DNA of 64,000 nucleotides from CAZSLI01 sp964607705 (GTDB lineage: Bacteria; Actinomycetota; Coriobacteriia; Anaerosomatales; PHET01): the NCBI GenBank assembly GCA_964607705.1, contig CAZSLI010000002.1, positions 144,237 to 208,236 on the forward strand. Direction: 5' to 3'. Below, piece after piece: positions 17,143-25,347 of the stretch. The notes beneath the pieces were generated by a model. The model did not search any database. It was not told where the DNA came from and worked only from the letters and a program-made list of their open reading frames with translations. The position numbers and the translations under genes were made by a program. Position 1 is the first letter of the stretch, and every line of letters begins with the position of its first letter.

Positions 17143-17931
17143 CTACCGCTCCGCGTCGCTGCCTGCCGAGGAACCCGGGTCTTGCCTGGGGCCGGGTCCG
17201 CGGTCGCCCGCGGCCTCCTCGGCGAGTTCGCGCTCGAGCCAGACGCGGCGATCCTCGACGATCTCGCCGTCGGCCACGTGAAGCGCGCGGGTGACCCGGT
17301 TCGCGAGGTCGTTGTCGTGCGTGACCATCACGATCGTCTTGCCGCGCGAGACAAGCTCCTCGAACAGGGCGAAGACCGCGTCCGCCGTCTTGGAGTCGAG
17401 GTTTCCCGTGGGCTCATCGGCGGCGATGATCGGCGGGTCGTTGGCGAGCGCTCGCGCGACCGCCACCCGCTGCTGCTGACCGCCCGACAGTGCAGCGGGC
17501 AGCTTGTGTGCCTGATCGGCCATCTCGACCTGCTCGAGCAGGTCCATCGCGATGGCGGGGCGCTCGTCGGGCCGGTGGACGTTGCAGAAGTCCATCGGCA
17601 GCATGATGTTCTCGGCGACCGTCAAGGTTGGAAGAAGCTGGAAGAACTGGAACACGACGCCGATCGTCTTGCCGCGCCAGATGGCGAGCTGGTTCTCGCT
17701 CAACTCGTGGACCGGTGCGCCGTTTACCTGGACCAGTCCCGAGGTGGGCCGGTCGATACCCGTGATCATGTTGATCAGCGTCGTCTTGCCCGACCCCGAT
17801 TTGCCGATGAGTCCCACGAATTCGCCAGGCGCGACATCCAGGTTGACGCCCCGAAGCGCCGTGAACGGCACCTCGCCGGTGTCGTAGGTCTTGACGACAC
17901 CATCTAGGTGGATGAGCGGGAGACCTGTCAT
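17143..17931 (-). CDS. ABC transporter ATP-binding protein (MacB/LolD type)
   Basis: 262 residues. Walker A GKSGSGKTT, Q-loop VVFQFFQLLPTLTV, signature LSGGQQQRVAVARAL, Walker B IIAADEPTGNLDS and switch His VTHD. The GNLDS and QLLPTLT features are those of the LolD/MacB ATPase group that works with FtsX permeases. A 30-residue Pro/Gly/Ser tail follows the domain. Its ATG overlaps the rsgA stop as ATGA, so expression is coupled to rsgA. Confidence 0.92.
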   Translation of the reverse strand: MTGLPLIHLDGVVKTYDTGEVPFTALRGVNLDVAPGEFVGLIGKSGSGKTTLINMITGIDRPTSGLVQVNGAPVHELSENQLAIWRGKTIGVVFQFFQLLPTLTVAENIMLPMDFCNVHRPDERPAIAMDLLEQVEMADQAHKLPAALSGGQQQRVAVARALANDPPIIAADEPTGNLDSKTADAVFALFEELVSRGKTIVMVTHDNDLANRVTRALHVADGEIVEDRRVWLERELAEEAAGDRGPGPRQDPGSSAGSDAER

Positions 17932-19034
17932 CGGCGACCCTTCGGTTCCTCTTTGTAGTAGCGCTTGACGGCCTTGCTGATCTCCTTCTCTTTCCATGCC
18001 TTCTCGTCCTGCTTGCGGGCGAGGTCGACAAGTTCGGAGGTCAGTCGCAGATAGCTCTCAAGCCGGCGTGCGGGCAACTCGCCGGAGGCGACTGCGGCCG
18101 CGACCGCACACCCCGGCTCACCCGTGTGCGAGCAGTCGCGGAAGCGGCAGTGTGCGGCGAGCTCCTCGATGTCCGGGAAAGCCGCGCCGATGCCGTCCTC
18201 GGCATCCCAGAGCGCGACTGCGCGCATGCCCGGCGTGTCGATGATGACACCGCCGCCCGGAACCTGGACGATCTCGCGCGCCACGGTCGTGTGGCGACCC
18301 TTGTCGTCGCCCACCCGCACGCTGGCGGTAGCCAGACGCTCGTCGCCGAGAAGCCGGTTGAGCAGCGTCGACTTGCCGACCCCTGAGCCGCCGAGGATCG
18401 CCGCTGTGACGCCGACGGGCACGTGAGCGGCGACCTCCGAGACCCCGTCGCCGGTCACGGCGCTCTCGACGACGACGTCGACCCCGTACGCGATCTCCTC
18501 GGCGATGGTGCGCTGCTGCTCGAGGTCCTCGGCGAGGTCGGCCTTGGTGAGGAGGACGACCGGAGTCGCACCGCTCTCCCAGGCCAATACGAGTTCGCGC
18601 TCGAGGCGCCGCAGGTTCACGCCACCGCCCGACAGGGACTGCGCCACGAAGACGACGTCCACGTTCGCGATGATGACCTGCTCGCCGGTCTGCTCGCCGG
18701 GATCTTTGCGCGAGAACGCGCTCTTGCGCGGCAGGATCTCGACGATGATCGGCATGTCGTGACCCTCGGGCCGTGCGAGCACGACCCAGTCGCCAACGAC
18801 CGCTCGGCGCTCGGCGGCGTCAGCGGTCTTCACCAGATGAGTGGCCGGCTCGGCGCGCTCGGTGCCATGGTCGCTCGTCACGAGTGGCAGGCCGCGGTCG
18901 ACGCGCACGACGCGCGCCAGCTCTTGCCCGGCCTCAGACGCCGACGCGAACAGCGCTCGCTCGCGATCGGTCAGACCGAGGTCGACCAGGGTGGGTCCGC
19001 CTGTATCAGACGTGGTAGGCACGGGCCTTAGCAT
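17928..19034 (-). CDS. rsgA: Ribosome small-subunit GTPase RsgA (YjeQ)
   Basis: About 368 residues. Circularly permuted GTPase: G4 LTKADLAE comes before G1 GGSGVGKSTLLN, G2 RHTTVAREI and G3 IDTPGMRA. An OB fold precedes it and the zinc finger CRFRDCSHTGEPGC follows. It assists late 30S subunit assembly. Start is uncertain: ATG at 19034 was chosen, with only a weak ribosome site; an in-frame GTG 15 bases later is possible. First gene of an operon with the ABC exporter. Confidence 0.92.
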   Translation of the reverse strand: MLRPVPTTSDTGGPTLVDLGLTDRERALFASASEAGQELARVVRVDRGLPLVTSDHGTERAEPATHLVKTADAAERRAVVGDWVVLARPEGHDMPIIVEILPRKSAFSRKDPGEQTGEQVIIANVDVVFVAQSLSGGGVNLRRLERELVLAWESGATPVVLLTKADLAEDLEQQRTIAEEIAYGVDVVVESAVTGDGVSEVAAHVPVGVTAAILGGSGVGKSTLLNRLLGDERLATASVRVGDDKGRHTTVAREIVQVPGGGVIIDTPGMRAVALWDAEDGIGAAFPDIEELAAHCRFRDCSHTGEPGCAVAAAVASGELPARRLESYLRLTSELVDLARKQDEKAWKEKEISKAVKRYYKEEPKGRR

Positions 19035-19090
19035 ACCCGAGCGCTCCGTCCGCATGCCGCCGGCACCCACAGCCAGGGCGGCAGCGGAGG

Positions 19091-19114
19091 GAGCCCCGCC
19101 CGTGAAGCGGGCTC
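19091..19114 (-). terminator. Possible terminator of metYXW
   Basis: GAGCCC/GGGCTC stem, extendable by a GC pair with one bulge, about 30 bp past the metW stop and before rsgA. No T-run. Confidence 0.4.
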
Positions 19115-19140
19115 GCCCTGAGTCGCATCGGCCGCTCGCG

Positions 19141-19764
19141 CTAGCTTCGCGGCGTCACGACCGCCACGGCGGTGTCCGCAAGCAGGTTGGGCCAGAGGTT
19201 GACGCGACGGATCTCGGCCCGGTGCCAACCGCCCGTGAGCAACGGGATTTCCCGCTCGATCTCCCCGCCGTTGGCCGCCACGAAGTCTCGGAAGTCCTTG
19301 ATCGTGGTGTGGTGGATGTTCGGCGTGTCGTACCAGCTGTACGGGATGGAGCGTGAAACCGGCATGCGGCCGCGGGACGCGAGGTAGCCACGCACGCGCC
19401 AGTGGCCGAAGTTGGGAAACGACACGATCGCGCGGTCGCCCACGCGCAGCATCTCGCGCAGAACGAAGGCCGGCTTACGCACGACTTGAAGCGTCTGCGA
19501 GAGCACCACGAGATCGAAACTGTGGTCGCGGTAGCCGGACAGGCCCTCGTCGAGGTCGGCCTGGACCACCGAGAGGCCCTGGGATATGGCGGCCGCGATG
19601 TCGGAGGCGTCCAGCTCGATCCCTCTGACGGTGCAGCCTCGCTCGTCGCGCAGGTGCGCGAGCAGCGAACCGTCGCCGCAGCCCAGGTCAAGCACGCGGC
19701 TTCCCGCCGGGACGAGCTCGGTGATGAGGCGCAGGTCGGCGCGGAGCAGATCTGCCGGGCTCAT
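19141..19764 (-). CDS. metW: MetW, methionine biosynthesis partner of MetX
   Basis: 207 residues, class I SAM-dependent methyltransferase fold with LDLGCGDGSLLAHL, GIELD and VVLSQTLQVVRKP, followed by FPNFGHWRVR and PYSWYDTPNIHHTTIKDF, which are characteristic of MetW. MetW forms a complex with MetX and supports homoserine acyltransferase activity. Start overlaps the metX stop by 4 bp (ATGA). Last gene of the metYXW operon. Confidence 0.92.
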   Translation of the reverse strand: MSPADLLRADLRLITELVPAGSRVLDLGCGDGSLLAHLRDERGCTVRGIELDASDIAAAISQGLSVVQADLDEGLSGYRDHSFDLVVLSQTLQVVRKPAFVLREMLRVGDRAIVSFPNFGHWRVRGYLASRGRMPVSRSIPYSWYDTPNIHHTTIKDFRDFVAANGGEIEREIPLLTGGWHRAEIRRVNLWPNLLADTAVAVVTPRS

Positions 19765-21068
19765 CGGCGCTCACCTCCCAGCGCCACGGCCGCGTCCGCC
19801 GCGGCGATCTTCTCGGCGGCTCGGCGGTCCTCGGCGGCACGCTGCAGGAACGGCACGATCAGCGCGTACTGGGCCTCGGGCTCGAGCAGGAAGGCGTCGT
19901 GGCCGTAAGGGGATGGCACCTCCACGAAGCTCACTTCGGCGTCGACCGCACGCAGGGCGTCGACGAGCTCCACCGACTCGCGCGTCGGGAACAGCCAGTC
20001 GCTCGAAAACGACAGCACGAGGAAGCGCACCGGCGTGCCCTTGAGCGCCTCGGCGAGCGAAGCCGACTCCCCGCACAGGTCGAAGTAGTCCATGGCCTTC
20101 GTCATGTAGAGGTAGGTGTTCGCGTCAAAGCGCTCAGTGAAGCGCTTGCCCTGGTAAGCGAGGTAGCTCTCGACCTCGAACTCCGTCACGAAGTCGAACG
20201 CCAGCTCGTCGCGACCGCGCAGACGCCGCCCGAACTTGTCACGCATCGACTCGTCCGACAGGTACGTTATGTGGCCGATCATCCGCGCGACCGCAAGCCC
20301 GTGCCGCGGCACGCCGTGATCGTAGTAGTCGCCGAACTTGAACGCCGCGTCGCCGAGGATGGCCGTGCGGCCGACCTCGTTGAACGCGATCGCCTGTGCA
20401 GCGAGCCGCCAGGTGGTCGCGATCGCGAGGCAGGTGTCCACTCGCTCCGGGTAGCGCTTCGCGAGTGAGAGCGCCTGCATGCCGCCCATCGACCCGCCGA
20501 CGACTGCGAGCAACCGATCGACGCCGAGCTCGTCGAGCAGCCGGACCTGAACGTCGACCATGTCCTCGACGGTCACGACGGGGAAGTTGAGGCCGTACTC
20601 CTTGCCGGTCGCGGGATCGATGCTGCTGGGTCCCGTGGTGCCTGAACACCCGCCGAGGACGTTCGCGCAGATCACGAAGTAGCGGCGCGTGTCGAACGCC
20701 TTGCCGGGGCCCACGAACGGGTCCCACCAGCCGGGGCGCACGGCGTCGGCCGGCGCTGCATCGGGATCGCCGGTGGCGGTGTCGCCGGGCGACCAGTCAG
20801 CTCCGTCCTCGGGGCGCCAGCCGGATGCGCGGGCGTCGGACTCGCGCCAGCCACCAACGTGCGCGTCACCCGACAGCGCGTGGCAGAGCAGGATCGCGTT
20901 ATCGCGCTCGGGAGTCAGCTCGCCGATCGTCTCGTACGTCACGGTCACGTGAGGCAGAACACGCCCAGACGCGAGGCGCACATCGGTCAGCTCAAGCGTG
21001 TGCGCGGGGACGACGCCGGCACTGCCGACGTCGTCCCACGGACAGTGACCTTTGGTCTGATTGGACAT
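19761..21068 (-). CDS. metX: Homoserine O-acetyltransferase
   Basis: 435 residues, alpha/beta hydrolase. VVGGSMGGMQAL holds the nucleophile serine; LSFSSDWLFP the acid; YGHDAFLLE the histidine. NAILLCHALSGDAH and GTTGPSSIDP match MetX. It moves an acyl group from acyl-CoA to homoserine, the entry step of methionine synthesis. It is longer than the usual 370-380 residues because of an insertion around residues 80-110 (DARASGWRPEDGADWSPGD). Two bases separate it from metY. Confidence 0.93.
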   Translation of the reverse strand: MSNQTKGHCPWDDVGSAGVVPAHTLELTDVRLASGRVLPHVTVTYETIGELTPERDNAILLCHALSGDAHVGGWRESDARASGWRPEDGADWSPGDTATGDPDAAPADAVRPGWWDPFVGPGKAFDTRRYFVICANVLGGCSGTTGPSSIDPATGKEYGLNFPVVTVEDMVDVQVRLLDELGVDRLLAVVGGSMGGMQALSLAKRYPERVDTCLAIATTWRLAAQAIAFNEVGRTAILGDAAFKFGDYYDHGVPRHGLAVARMIGHITYLSDESMRDKFGRRLRGRDELAFDFVTEFEVESYLAYQGKRFTERFDANTYLYMTKAMDYFDLCGESASLAEALKGTPVRFLVLSFSSDWLFPTRESVELVDALRAVDAEVSFVEVPSPYGHDAFLLEPEAQYALIVPFLQRAAEDRRAAEKIAAADAAVALGGERR

Positions 21069-21070
21069 CC

Positions 21071-22372
21071 CTAGGCCTGCTCTAGTGCCTGTTCGAGGTC
21101 AGCGATGATGTCCTCGATGTTCTCGATACCGATGCTCAAGCGGACGAAGTCCTCGCTGATGCCGGCACGTACGAGCTCGTCGGCGGAAAGCTGGCTGTGG
21201 GTCGTCGAAGCCGGGTGGATGATCAACGACTTGGCGTCGCCCACATTGGCAAGATGACTGAAGAGCTCCACGCTGTTTATGAGCTTCACGCCCGCATCAC
21301 GCCCGCCCTTCACGCCGAAGACCACCACGCCGCCGTAACCGTTTTCGAGGTACTTGTCGGCATTGGCCTTGGTGGGGTGCGAGTCGAGGCCCGGGTACGC
21401 GACCCACTCGACCTTGGGGTGCGCCTCCAGGTACTGCGCGACGGCGAGCGCGTTATCGCTGTGACGCTGAACGCGAAGCGACAGTGTCTCCACGCCGAGA
21501 AGGAACTGCTGAGCGTTGAACGGCGAGAGCGAGCTGCCCAGGTCGCGCAGCAGGTTGACGCGCGCCCGGATACCGAACGCGACGTTGCCCAAGCCGGGGA
21601 AGTCGCCGAAGACGTCCCAGAACTTGAGGCCGTGGTAGCTCTCATCCGGCTCGGTGAAGAACGGATGGCGCCCACCGCCCCAGTCGAAGTTGCCGCCGTC
21701 GACGATGATGCCACCGATGGAGGTGCCGTGGCCGCCGAGCCACTTCGTGAGCGACTCGATGACGACCGCTGCGCCGTGCTCGATCGGGCGAGACAGGTAC
21801 GGCGTCGCGAAGGTGTTGTCGACGAAGAGCGGGATGTTGAAGCTGCGGCCCAGCTCGGCGAGCGCACCGAGGTCGGGCACGTCGAGGCGCGGGTTGCCGA
21901 TCGTCTCGACGAACCAGGCCTTGGTGGTCTCGTCGCTCGCGGTCGCGAAGCCCTCGGTGTCCGTGGTCTCGACGAAGCGGACCTCGATCCCCAGGCGGCG
22001 GAAGGTGTGCAGGAAGATATTCCACGTACCGCCGTAGAGCGAGGTCGAGGCAACGATCGAGTCGCCGGCGCCGGCGACGTTGAGGAGCGCGAGCACCTCA
22101 GCGGCGTGGCCGGAGCTCACCGCGAGCGCGGCGCTGCCGCCCTCGAGCCCGGCGATGCGCTGCTCGAGCACGTCATTGGTCGGATTCATGATGCGCGAGT
22201 AGATGTTGCCGAAGGCGCGCAGGCCGAAGAGATCGGCGGCGTGGTCGGTGTCCTTGAAGTTGTAGGCCACCGTCTGATAGATCGGGACGGCGCGCGAGCC
22301 GGTGGTGGGATCTGCCGAGGCGCCGCCGTGGACGGCGAGGGTGTCGAAACGAGGCGTGGTCTGGTCGCTCAT
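21071..22372 (-). CDS. metY: O-acetylhomoserine sulfhydrylase (aminocarboxypropyltransferase)
   Basis: 433 residues, Cys/Met-metabolism PLP family. FDTLAVHGG opening, SSGHAAEVLALLNV, VDNTFATPYL and IESLTKWLGGHG with the cofactor lysine. It makes homocysteine from O-acetylhomoserine and sulfide. Chosen start is the ATG at 22372 before SDQTTPRFDT; frames extending farther upstream run into the leader peptide region. First structural gene of metYXW, preceded by a 215-nt leader with a Met-rich peptide. Confidence 0.93.
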   Translation of the reverse strand: MSDQTTPRFDTLAVHGGASADPTTGSRAVPIYQTVAYNFKDTDHAADLFGLRAFGNIYSRIMNPTNDVLEQRIAGLEGGSAALAVSSGHAAEVLALLNVAGAGDSIVASTSLYGGTWNIFLHTFRRLGIEVRFVETTDTEGFATASDETTKAWFVETIGNPRLDVPDLGALAELGRSFNIPLFVDNTFATPYLSRPIEHGAAVVIESLTKWLGGHGTSIGGIIVDGGNFDWGGGRHPFFTEPDESYHGLKFWDVFGDFPGLGNVAFGIRARVNLLRDLGSSLSPFNAQQFLLGVETLSLRVQRHSDNALAVAQYLEAHPKVEWVAYPGLDSHPTKANADKYLENGYGGVVVFGVKGGRDAGVKLINSVELFSHLANVGDAKSLIIHPASTTHSQLSADELVRAGISEDFVRLSIGIENIEDIIADLEQALEQA

Positions 22373-22417
22373 GGTGTTCTCACTTTCCGGTTCAGTGTGA
22401 TGTGGAAGAGATACCCA

Positions 22418-22478
22418 ACCGCTTAGCGGTCTGCCGAGGGCCGCCCGAGCCCGGCGCATGCGCCGATAGACCCGGGCT
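22418..22478 (-). promoter_or_regulatory. Attenuator-like competing hairpins in the met leader
   Basis: AGCCCGG at 22448-22454 pairs with CCGGGCT at 22472-22478 around the palindrome GGCGCATGCGCC (22453-22464). A second hairpin is ACCGC-TTA-GCGGT (22418-22430). GGTCT at 22428-22432 can instead pair with AGACC at 22468-22472, which would break both. All lie just after the Met codon run on the minus-strand transcript. No T-run follows either stem. Confidence 0.45.
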
Positions 22479-22527
22479 GGGTCATCATCATGTCCATCAT
22501 CATCACGAACGCGGTGCGAGAAACCAT
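22423..22527 (-). CDS. Methionine-rich leader peptide of metYXW
   Basis: 34 codons, ATG to TAA, peptide beginning MVSRTAFVMMMDMMMTQPG. Six of seven consecutive codons (9-15) are ATG. A strong AAGGAGG lies 15 bases upstream of the ATG and a weaker AGG five bases upstream. The codon run is followed at once by competing hairpins, and the next gene makes methionine, so ribosome stalling at ATG codons when charged initiator/elongator Met-tRNA is low is a plausible attenuation control. This is inference; the unusual SD spacing is a weakness. Confidence 0.6.
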   Translation of the reverse strand: MVSRTAFVMMMDMMMTQPGSIGACAGLGRPSADR

Positions 22528-22594
22528 GATCGCCTGATCACACCTCCTTCTCGGCAAGTCGAAGCGGGCCGTCATGGCCCCCAGAGTTCCGCAT

Positions 22595-22624
22595 ACTGTA
22601 GAAGGGGTATCCCTTCATCGTCAA
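22595..22624 (-). promoter_or_regulatory. Promoter of the met leader and metYXW
   Basis: On the minus strand TTGACG (22624-22619), 18-bp spacer, TACAGT (22600-22595). Transcription would begin near 22588, about 60 bases before the leader-peptide start. The spacer holds the inverted repeat GAAGGG-GTAT-CCCTTC (22601-22616), a possible operator. Confidence 0.6.
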
Positions 22625-22723
22625 CCCGTGAAACCGCACCGGGGCGGCAGGAGATGTCGTTTCGGACGCGAACGGCAGACTGAAGGCCTTCGTCGAAGCT
22701 GCAATCAGGGAGAGGATCTACTC

Positions 22724-23308
22724 ATGAAGAAGGCGCTGGGTCCCGTCGAGCGACTCTTCCCGATGCCGTGCCCGCTCGTGGTGGGCGGCACCATGGAGAA
22801 GGCCGACACGCTCGCCGTGGCATGGATCAACATCGTGAGCTCGACGCCCCCCACCATCGCCATGGGTCTGCGCGAGTCTCGCAACACGCTCGAACTCATC
22901 CACGCCACCGGCACGTTCACCGTCAATATCCCTTCCGCCTCACTCGCCGCCGAAGTCGACTACTGCGGCACGGCGACCGGGCGCAAGGTGGACAAGTTCG
23001 CGGTCACCGGCCTCACCCTGCGCCCCTCTTCGCTGATCGAGACTCCGATCATCGAGCAGTGCCCGTTCAACCTCGAATGCCGCGTCACTCAGGAAGTCGA
23101 AGTCGGCTCCTACCGAGTGGTCTTCGGCGAGATCGTCGAGGCACATGCGGACACGGCTGTGCTGACGGACCCCGACGGCGACCAGGTCGATCTCGGCAAG
23201 CTCGATCCTCTCGTCTACATCGCCGGAGTCCGGGAGTACCGGCGCCTCGGCGAGAAGGTCGCCGACGCGTTCTCGGTGGGCCGCTCCTTCGACCGGCTCG
23301 CCGAGTAG
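22724..23308 (+). CDS. Flavin reductase domain protein
   Basis: 194 residues, split-barrel FMN-binding fold of the flavin-reductase-like family: PMPCPLVVGG near the N-terminus, VAWINIVSSTPPTIAMGLRE (flavin-binding), GTFTVNIPS, and the C-terminal LDPLVYIAGVREYRRLGE. Such proteins bind FMN and reduce it or pass electrons; in anaerobes many are stand-alone flavoredoxin-like carriers. ATG with AGGGAGAGG eight bases upstream. Divergent from metYXW; whether it shares regulation with that operon is unknown. Confidence 0.8.
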   Translation: MKKALGPVERLFPMPCPLVVGGTMEKADTLAVAWINIVSSTPPTIAMGLRESRNTLELIHATGTFTVNIPSASLAAEVDYCGTATGRKVDKFAVTGLTLRPSSLIETPIIEQCPFNLECRVTQEVEVGSYRVVFGEIVEAHADTAVLTDPDGDQVDLGKLDPLVYIAGVREYRRLGEKVADAFSVGRSFDRLAE

Positions 23309-23383
23309 CAGCGCCCGCAGCGCACGGCGTGCGGCAGCCGGCGGTCGGCGTTCTGCGACAATCCTGACAATTCTGGTCGTCTT

Positions 23384-23397
23384 TTGACTTGGGTCAA
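23384..23397 (+). promoter_or_regulatory. FNR/HcpR-type operator before the DUF438 gene
   Basis: Perfect palindrome TTGAC-TTGG-GTCAA. It fits CRP/FNR-superfamily half sites and is close to the HcpR pattern TTGACC-N2-GGTCAA. A TATCCC at 23421-23426 would put the start point near 23432, with the box centred at about -41.5, the usual spot for class II activation. Confidence 0.55.
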
Positions 23398-23457
23398 TCA
23401 TCCTGCCGGCCCATTACGGGTATCCCTAAAGCATCAACCGATTCCGGGAGGGCCCTG

Positions 23458-24927
23458 ATGGCTGTCACTGCCGAGACCAAGGTTCACGACCTGCTCGAGA
23501 CCTACCCCTATCTCAAGGGATGGCTGGTCTCTTACTCGCCCGAGTTCAAGAAGCTCGAGAATCCCGTGCTCTACAACACCATGGCGCGCTTCGCCACACT
23601 CGAGGCCGCCGCCTCCATGGCCGAGAAACCGCTCGACGAGTTCCTCGACGCCGTCCGGACCGAGATCGCACACCACGAGATCGCAGCCGAGGAGAGCGCA
23701 GGTGATGGCCAGGCCCCCGAGCCCGCGGACGCAGTGACCGCCGAGCGCCGACAGGAGATGCTCAAGCAGATCATCAAGCGTCTCCACGACGGCGCCGCCG
23801 TCGAGGACGTGAAGGCCGAGTTCGACCGACTCGTCGCCGAGGTGGACTCAGCGGAGATCGCCCGAATGGAGCAGTCGCTCATCGCCGAGGGCATGCCCAT
23901 AAGCGAGGTCCAGCGCCTCTGCGACGTGCACGTCACGGTCTTCAAGGAGGCGCTTGATGAAAAGCCGTCGGCCGTCGTAGCCGGCGACCACCCCATCGAG
24001 CAGTACCATCGTGAGAACGCCGTCATCGGCGAGCTGACGAACGCGCTTCGCTGCTCGCTCGAGACGCTCGAGGACGCGGGTGACGCCACCGCTCGGCATG
24101 CATCGGTCGACTCGATCGCACTCGGCCTGGAGCGCCTTGCACAGATCGACGTCCACTACCTGCGCAAGGAGAACCAGCTGTTCCCCGTGCTCGAGCGCCA
24201 TGGCGTCGAAGGCCCCACCAAGGTGATGTGGGGGCTCGATGACGACATCCGAGGGCGCATCAAGACGGCGCGCGCGCTCGTGGCGGCCGGCGATCACAGC
24301 GCACTGGTAGCGATGCTGCCGGAGCTGCTCGGCATGGTCGAGGACATGGTCTACAAGGAGGAGAAGATCCTCTTCCCCACCGCGCTTCAGGTGGTCACCG
24401 TGGAAGAGTGGGACGAGATCGCCGCCGGCGACCACGAGATCGGCTACGCGTGGATAGAAGGTGTCGCGCCGGCGCCGGATGCCGTGGGTCCGGCCGCTGC
24501 CTCGGCTGTCGAACCGGGCGGGCCGATGCTGCTGCCGCTTCCCACAGGCGCCCTGTCACTCGATCAGCTCGACGTGCTGTTCAGAGCGCTGCCATTCGAC
24601 CTCACCTACGTGGACGAGAACGACACCGTGCGCTTCTACTCGGAGGGCGAGCGGGTCTTCCCGCGCTCCCCGGCGGCGATCGGACGCCAAGTCCGCAACT
24701 GCCACCCGCCCAAGAGCCTCGAGAAGGTCGAGCAGATCCTCGCCGAGTTCAAGGCCGGCACGAAGGACGTCGCCGAGTTCTGGATCGAGCTGGGGCCGAA
24801 GTTCGTGCACATTCGCTACTTCGCGATGCGCGACGCCGAGGGCACGTACAAGGGCTGCCTCGAGGTCGTACAGGACGCAACGCACGTGCGCGCGCTCGAG
24901 GGCCAGAGGCGCATCGTCGACTGGTAG
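23458..24927 (+). CDS. DUF438 / hemerythrin / PAS domain protein
   Basis: 489 residues. N-terminal DUF1858-like domain (KVHDLLETYPYLKGWLVSYSPEF), a DUF438 helical segment (about 95-165, ending ISEVQRLCDVHVTVF), a hemerythrin-like four-helix bundle (about 175-330) with HPIEQYHREN, HYLRKENQLFPVLERHG and YKEEKILFPTAL as iron-ligand candidates, and a C-terminal PAS domain (about 375-485) with RQVRNCHPPKSLEKV. Related proteins occur in anaerobes and are thought to handle O2 or nitric oxide damage; the exact role is unproven. ATG follows GGGAGGG. The FNR/HcpR-like box upstream supports anaerobic or nitrosative control. Confidence 0.85.
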   Translation: MAVTAETKVHDLLETYPYLKGWLVSYSPEFKKLENPVLYNTMARFATLEAAASMAEKPLDEFLDAVRTEIAHHEIAAEESAGDGQAPEPADAVTAERRQEMLKQIIKRLHDGAAVEDVKAEFDRLVAEVDSAEIARMEQSLIAEGMPISEVQRLCDVHVTVFKEALDEKPSAVVAGDHPIEQYHRENAVIGELTNALRCSLETLEDAGDATARHASVDSIALGLERLAQIDVHYLRKENQLFPVLERHGVEGPTKVMWGLDDDIRGRIKTARALVAAGDHSALVAMLPELLGMVEDMVYKEEKILFPTALQVVTVEEWDEIAAGDHEIGYAWIEGVAPAPDAVGPAAASAVEPGGPMLLPLPTGALSLDQLDVLFRALPFDLTYVDENDTVRFYSEGERVFPRSPAAIGRQVRNCHPPKSLEKVEQILAEFKAGTKDVAEFWIELGPKFVHIRYFAMRDAEGTYKGCLEVVQDATHVRALEGQRRIVDW

Positions 24928-24951
24928 TGCAGGGCAGGCTAGACTCGTCGC

Positions 24952-25347
24952 ATGCCACGTGAACTGGTAGTGCCCGCGACCTTCATGACGCTCGCCTTCG
25001 TGTTCTACACGGCGGGCGTCTTCGCGGAGCGCATCGCCCGTGACCTGCTCCCCTGGCACCTCGGGCTCTTTTGGGCCGGCCTCGCGTGTGACACCGCCGG
25101 CACTGAGATGATGCGGCGCCTCACGGCAGCCGGCGAGACGCCGAGCCTGCTGCACTCGCTTACCGGCGGCGCGGCGCTTGCCCTCATGGCTGGACACGCG
25201 GTCTGGGCGACCTGGACACTGACGCGCGGGAGCGAGGATGCACGCCGCGGTTTCCACCGCTACAGCGTGGCGGTGTGGGCGGTGTGGCTCGTGCCGTATC
25301 TCGGCGGCATGGTCGCCGGTATCACGCGCGGCACGAGCGGCGTCTAG
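24952..25347 (+). CDS. Small four-helix membrane protein (TIGR03987/HsmA-like)
   Basis: 131 residues with four hydrophobic helices: FMTLAFVFYTAGVFAERI, LGLFWAGLACDTAGTEMM, GAALALMAGHAVWATW and YSVAVWAVWLVPYLGGMVAG. The order and the conserved His/Asp/Trp in the helices resemble the TIGR03987 (HsmA) family. Function is unknown. It starts 24 bp after the DUF438 gene without a clear ribosome site and its end overlaps the convergent membrane protein by 4 bp. Confidence 0.65.
   Translation: MPRELVVPATFMTLAFVFYTAGVFAERIARDLLPWHLGLFWAGLACDTAGTEMMRRLTAAGETPSLLHSLTGGAALALMAGHAVWATWTLTRGSEDARRGFHRYSVAVWAVWLVPYLGGMVAGITRGTSGV

Noticed and set aside
22380..22620. SAM riboswitch before metY
   Set aside because: No S-box, SAM-II or SAM-IV core bases could be found; the leader is better explained by the Met-rich peptide and hairpins.
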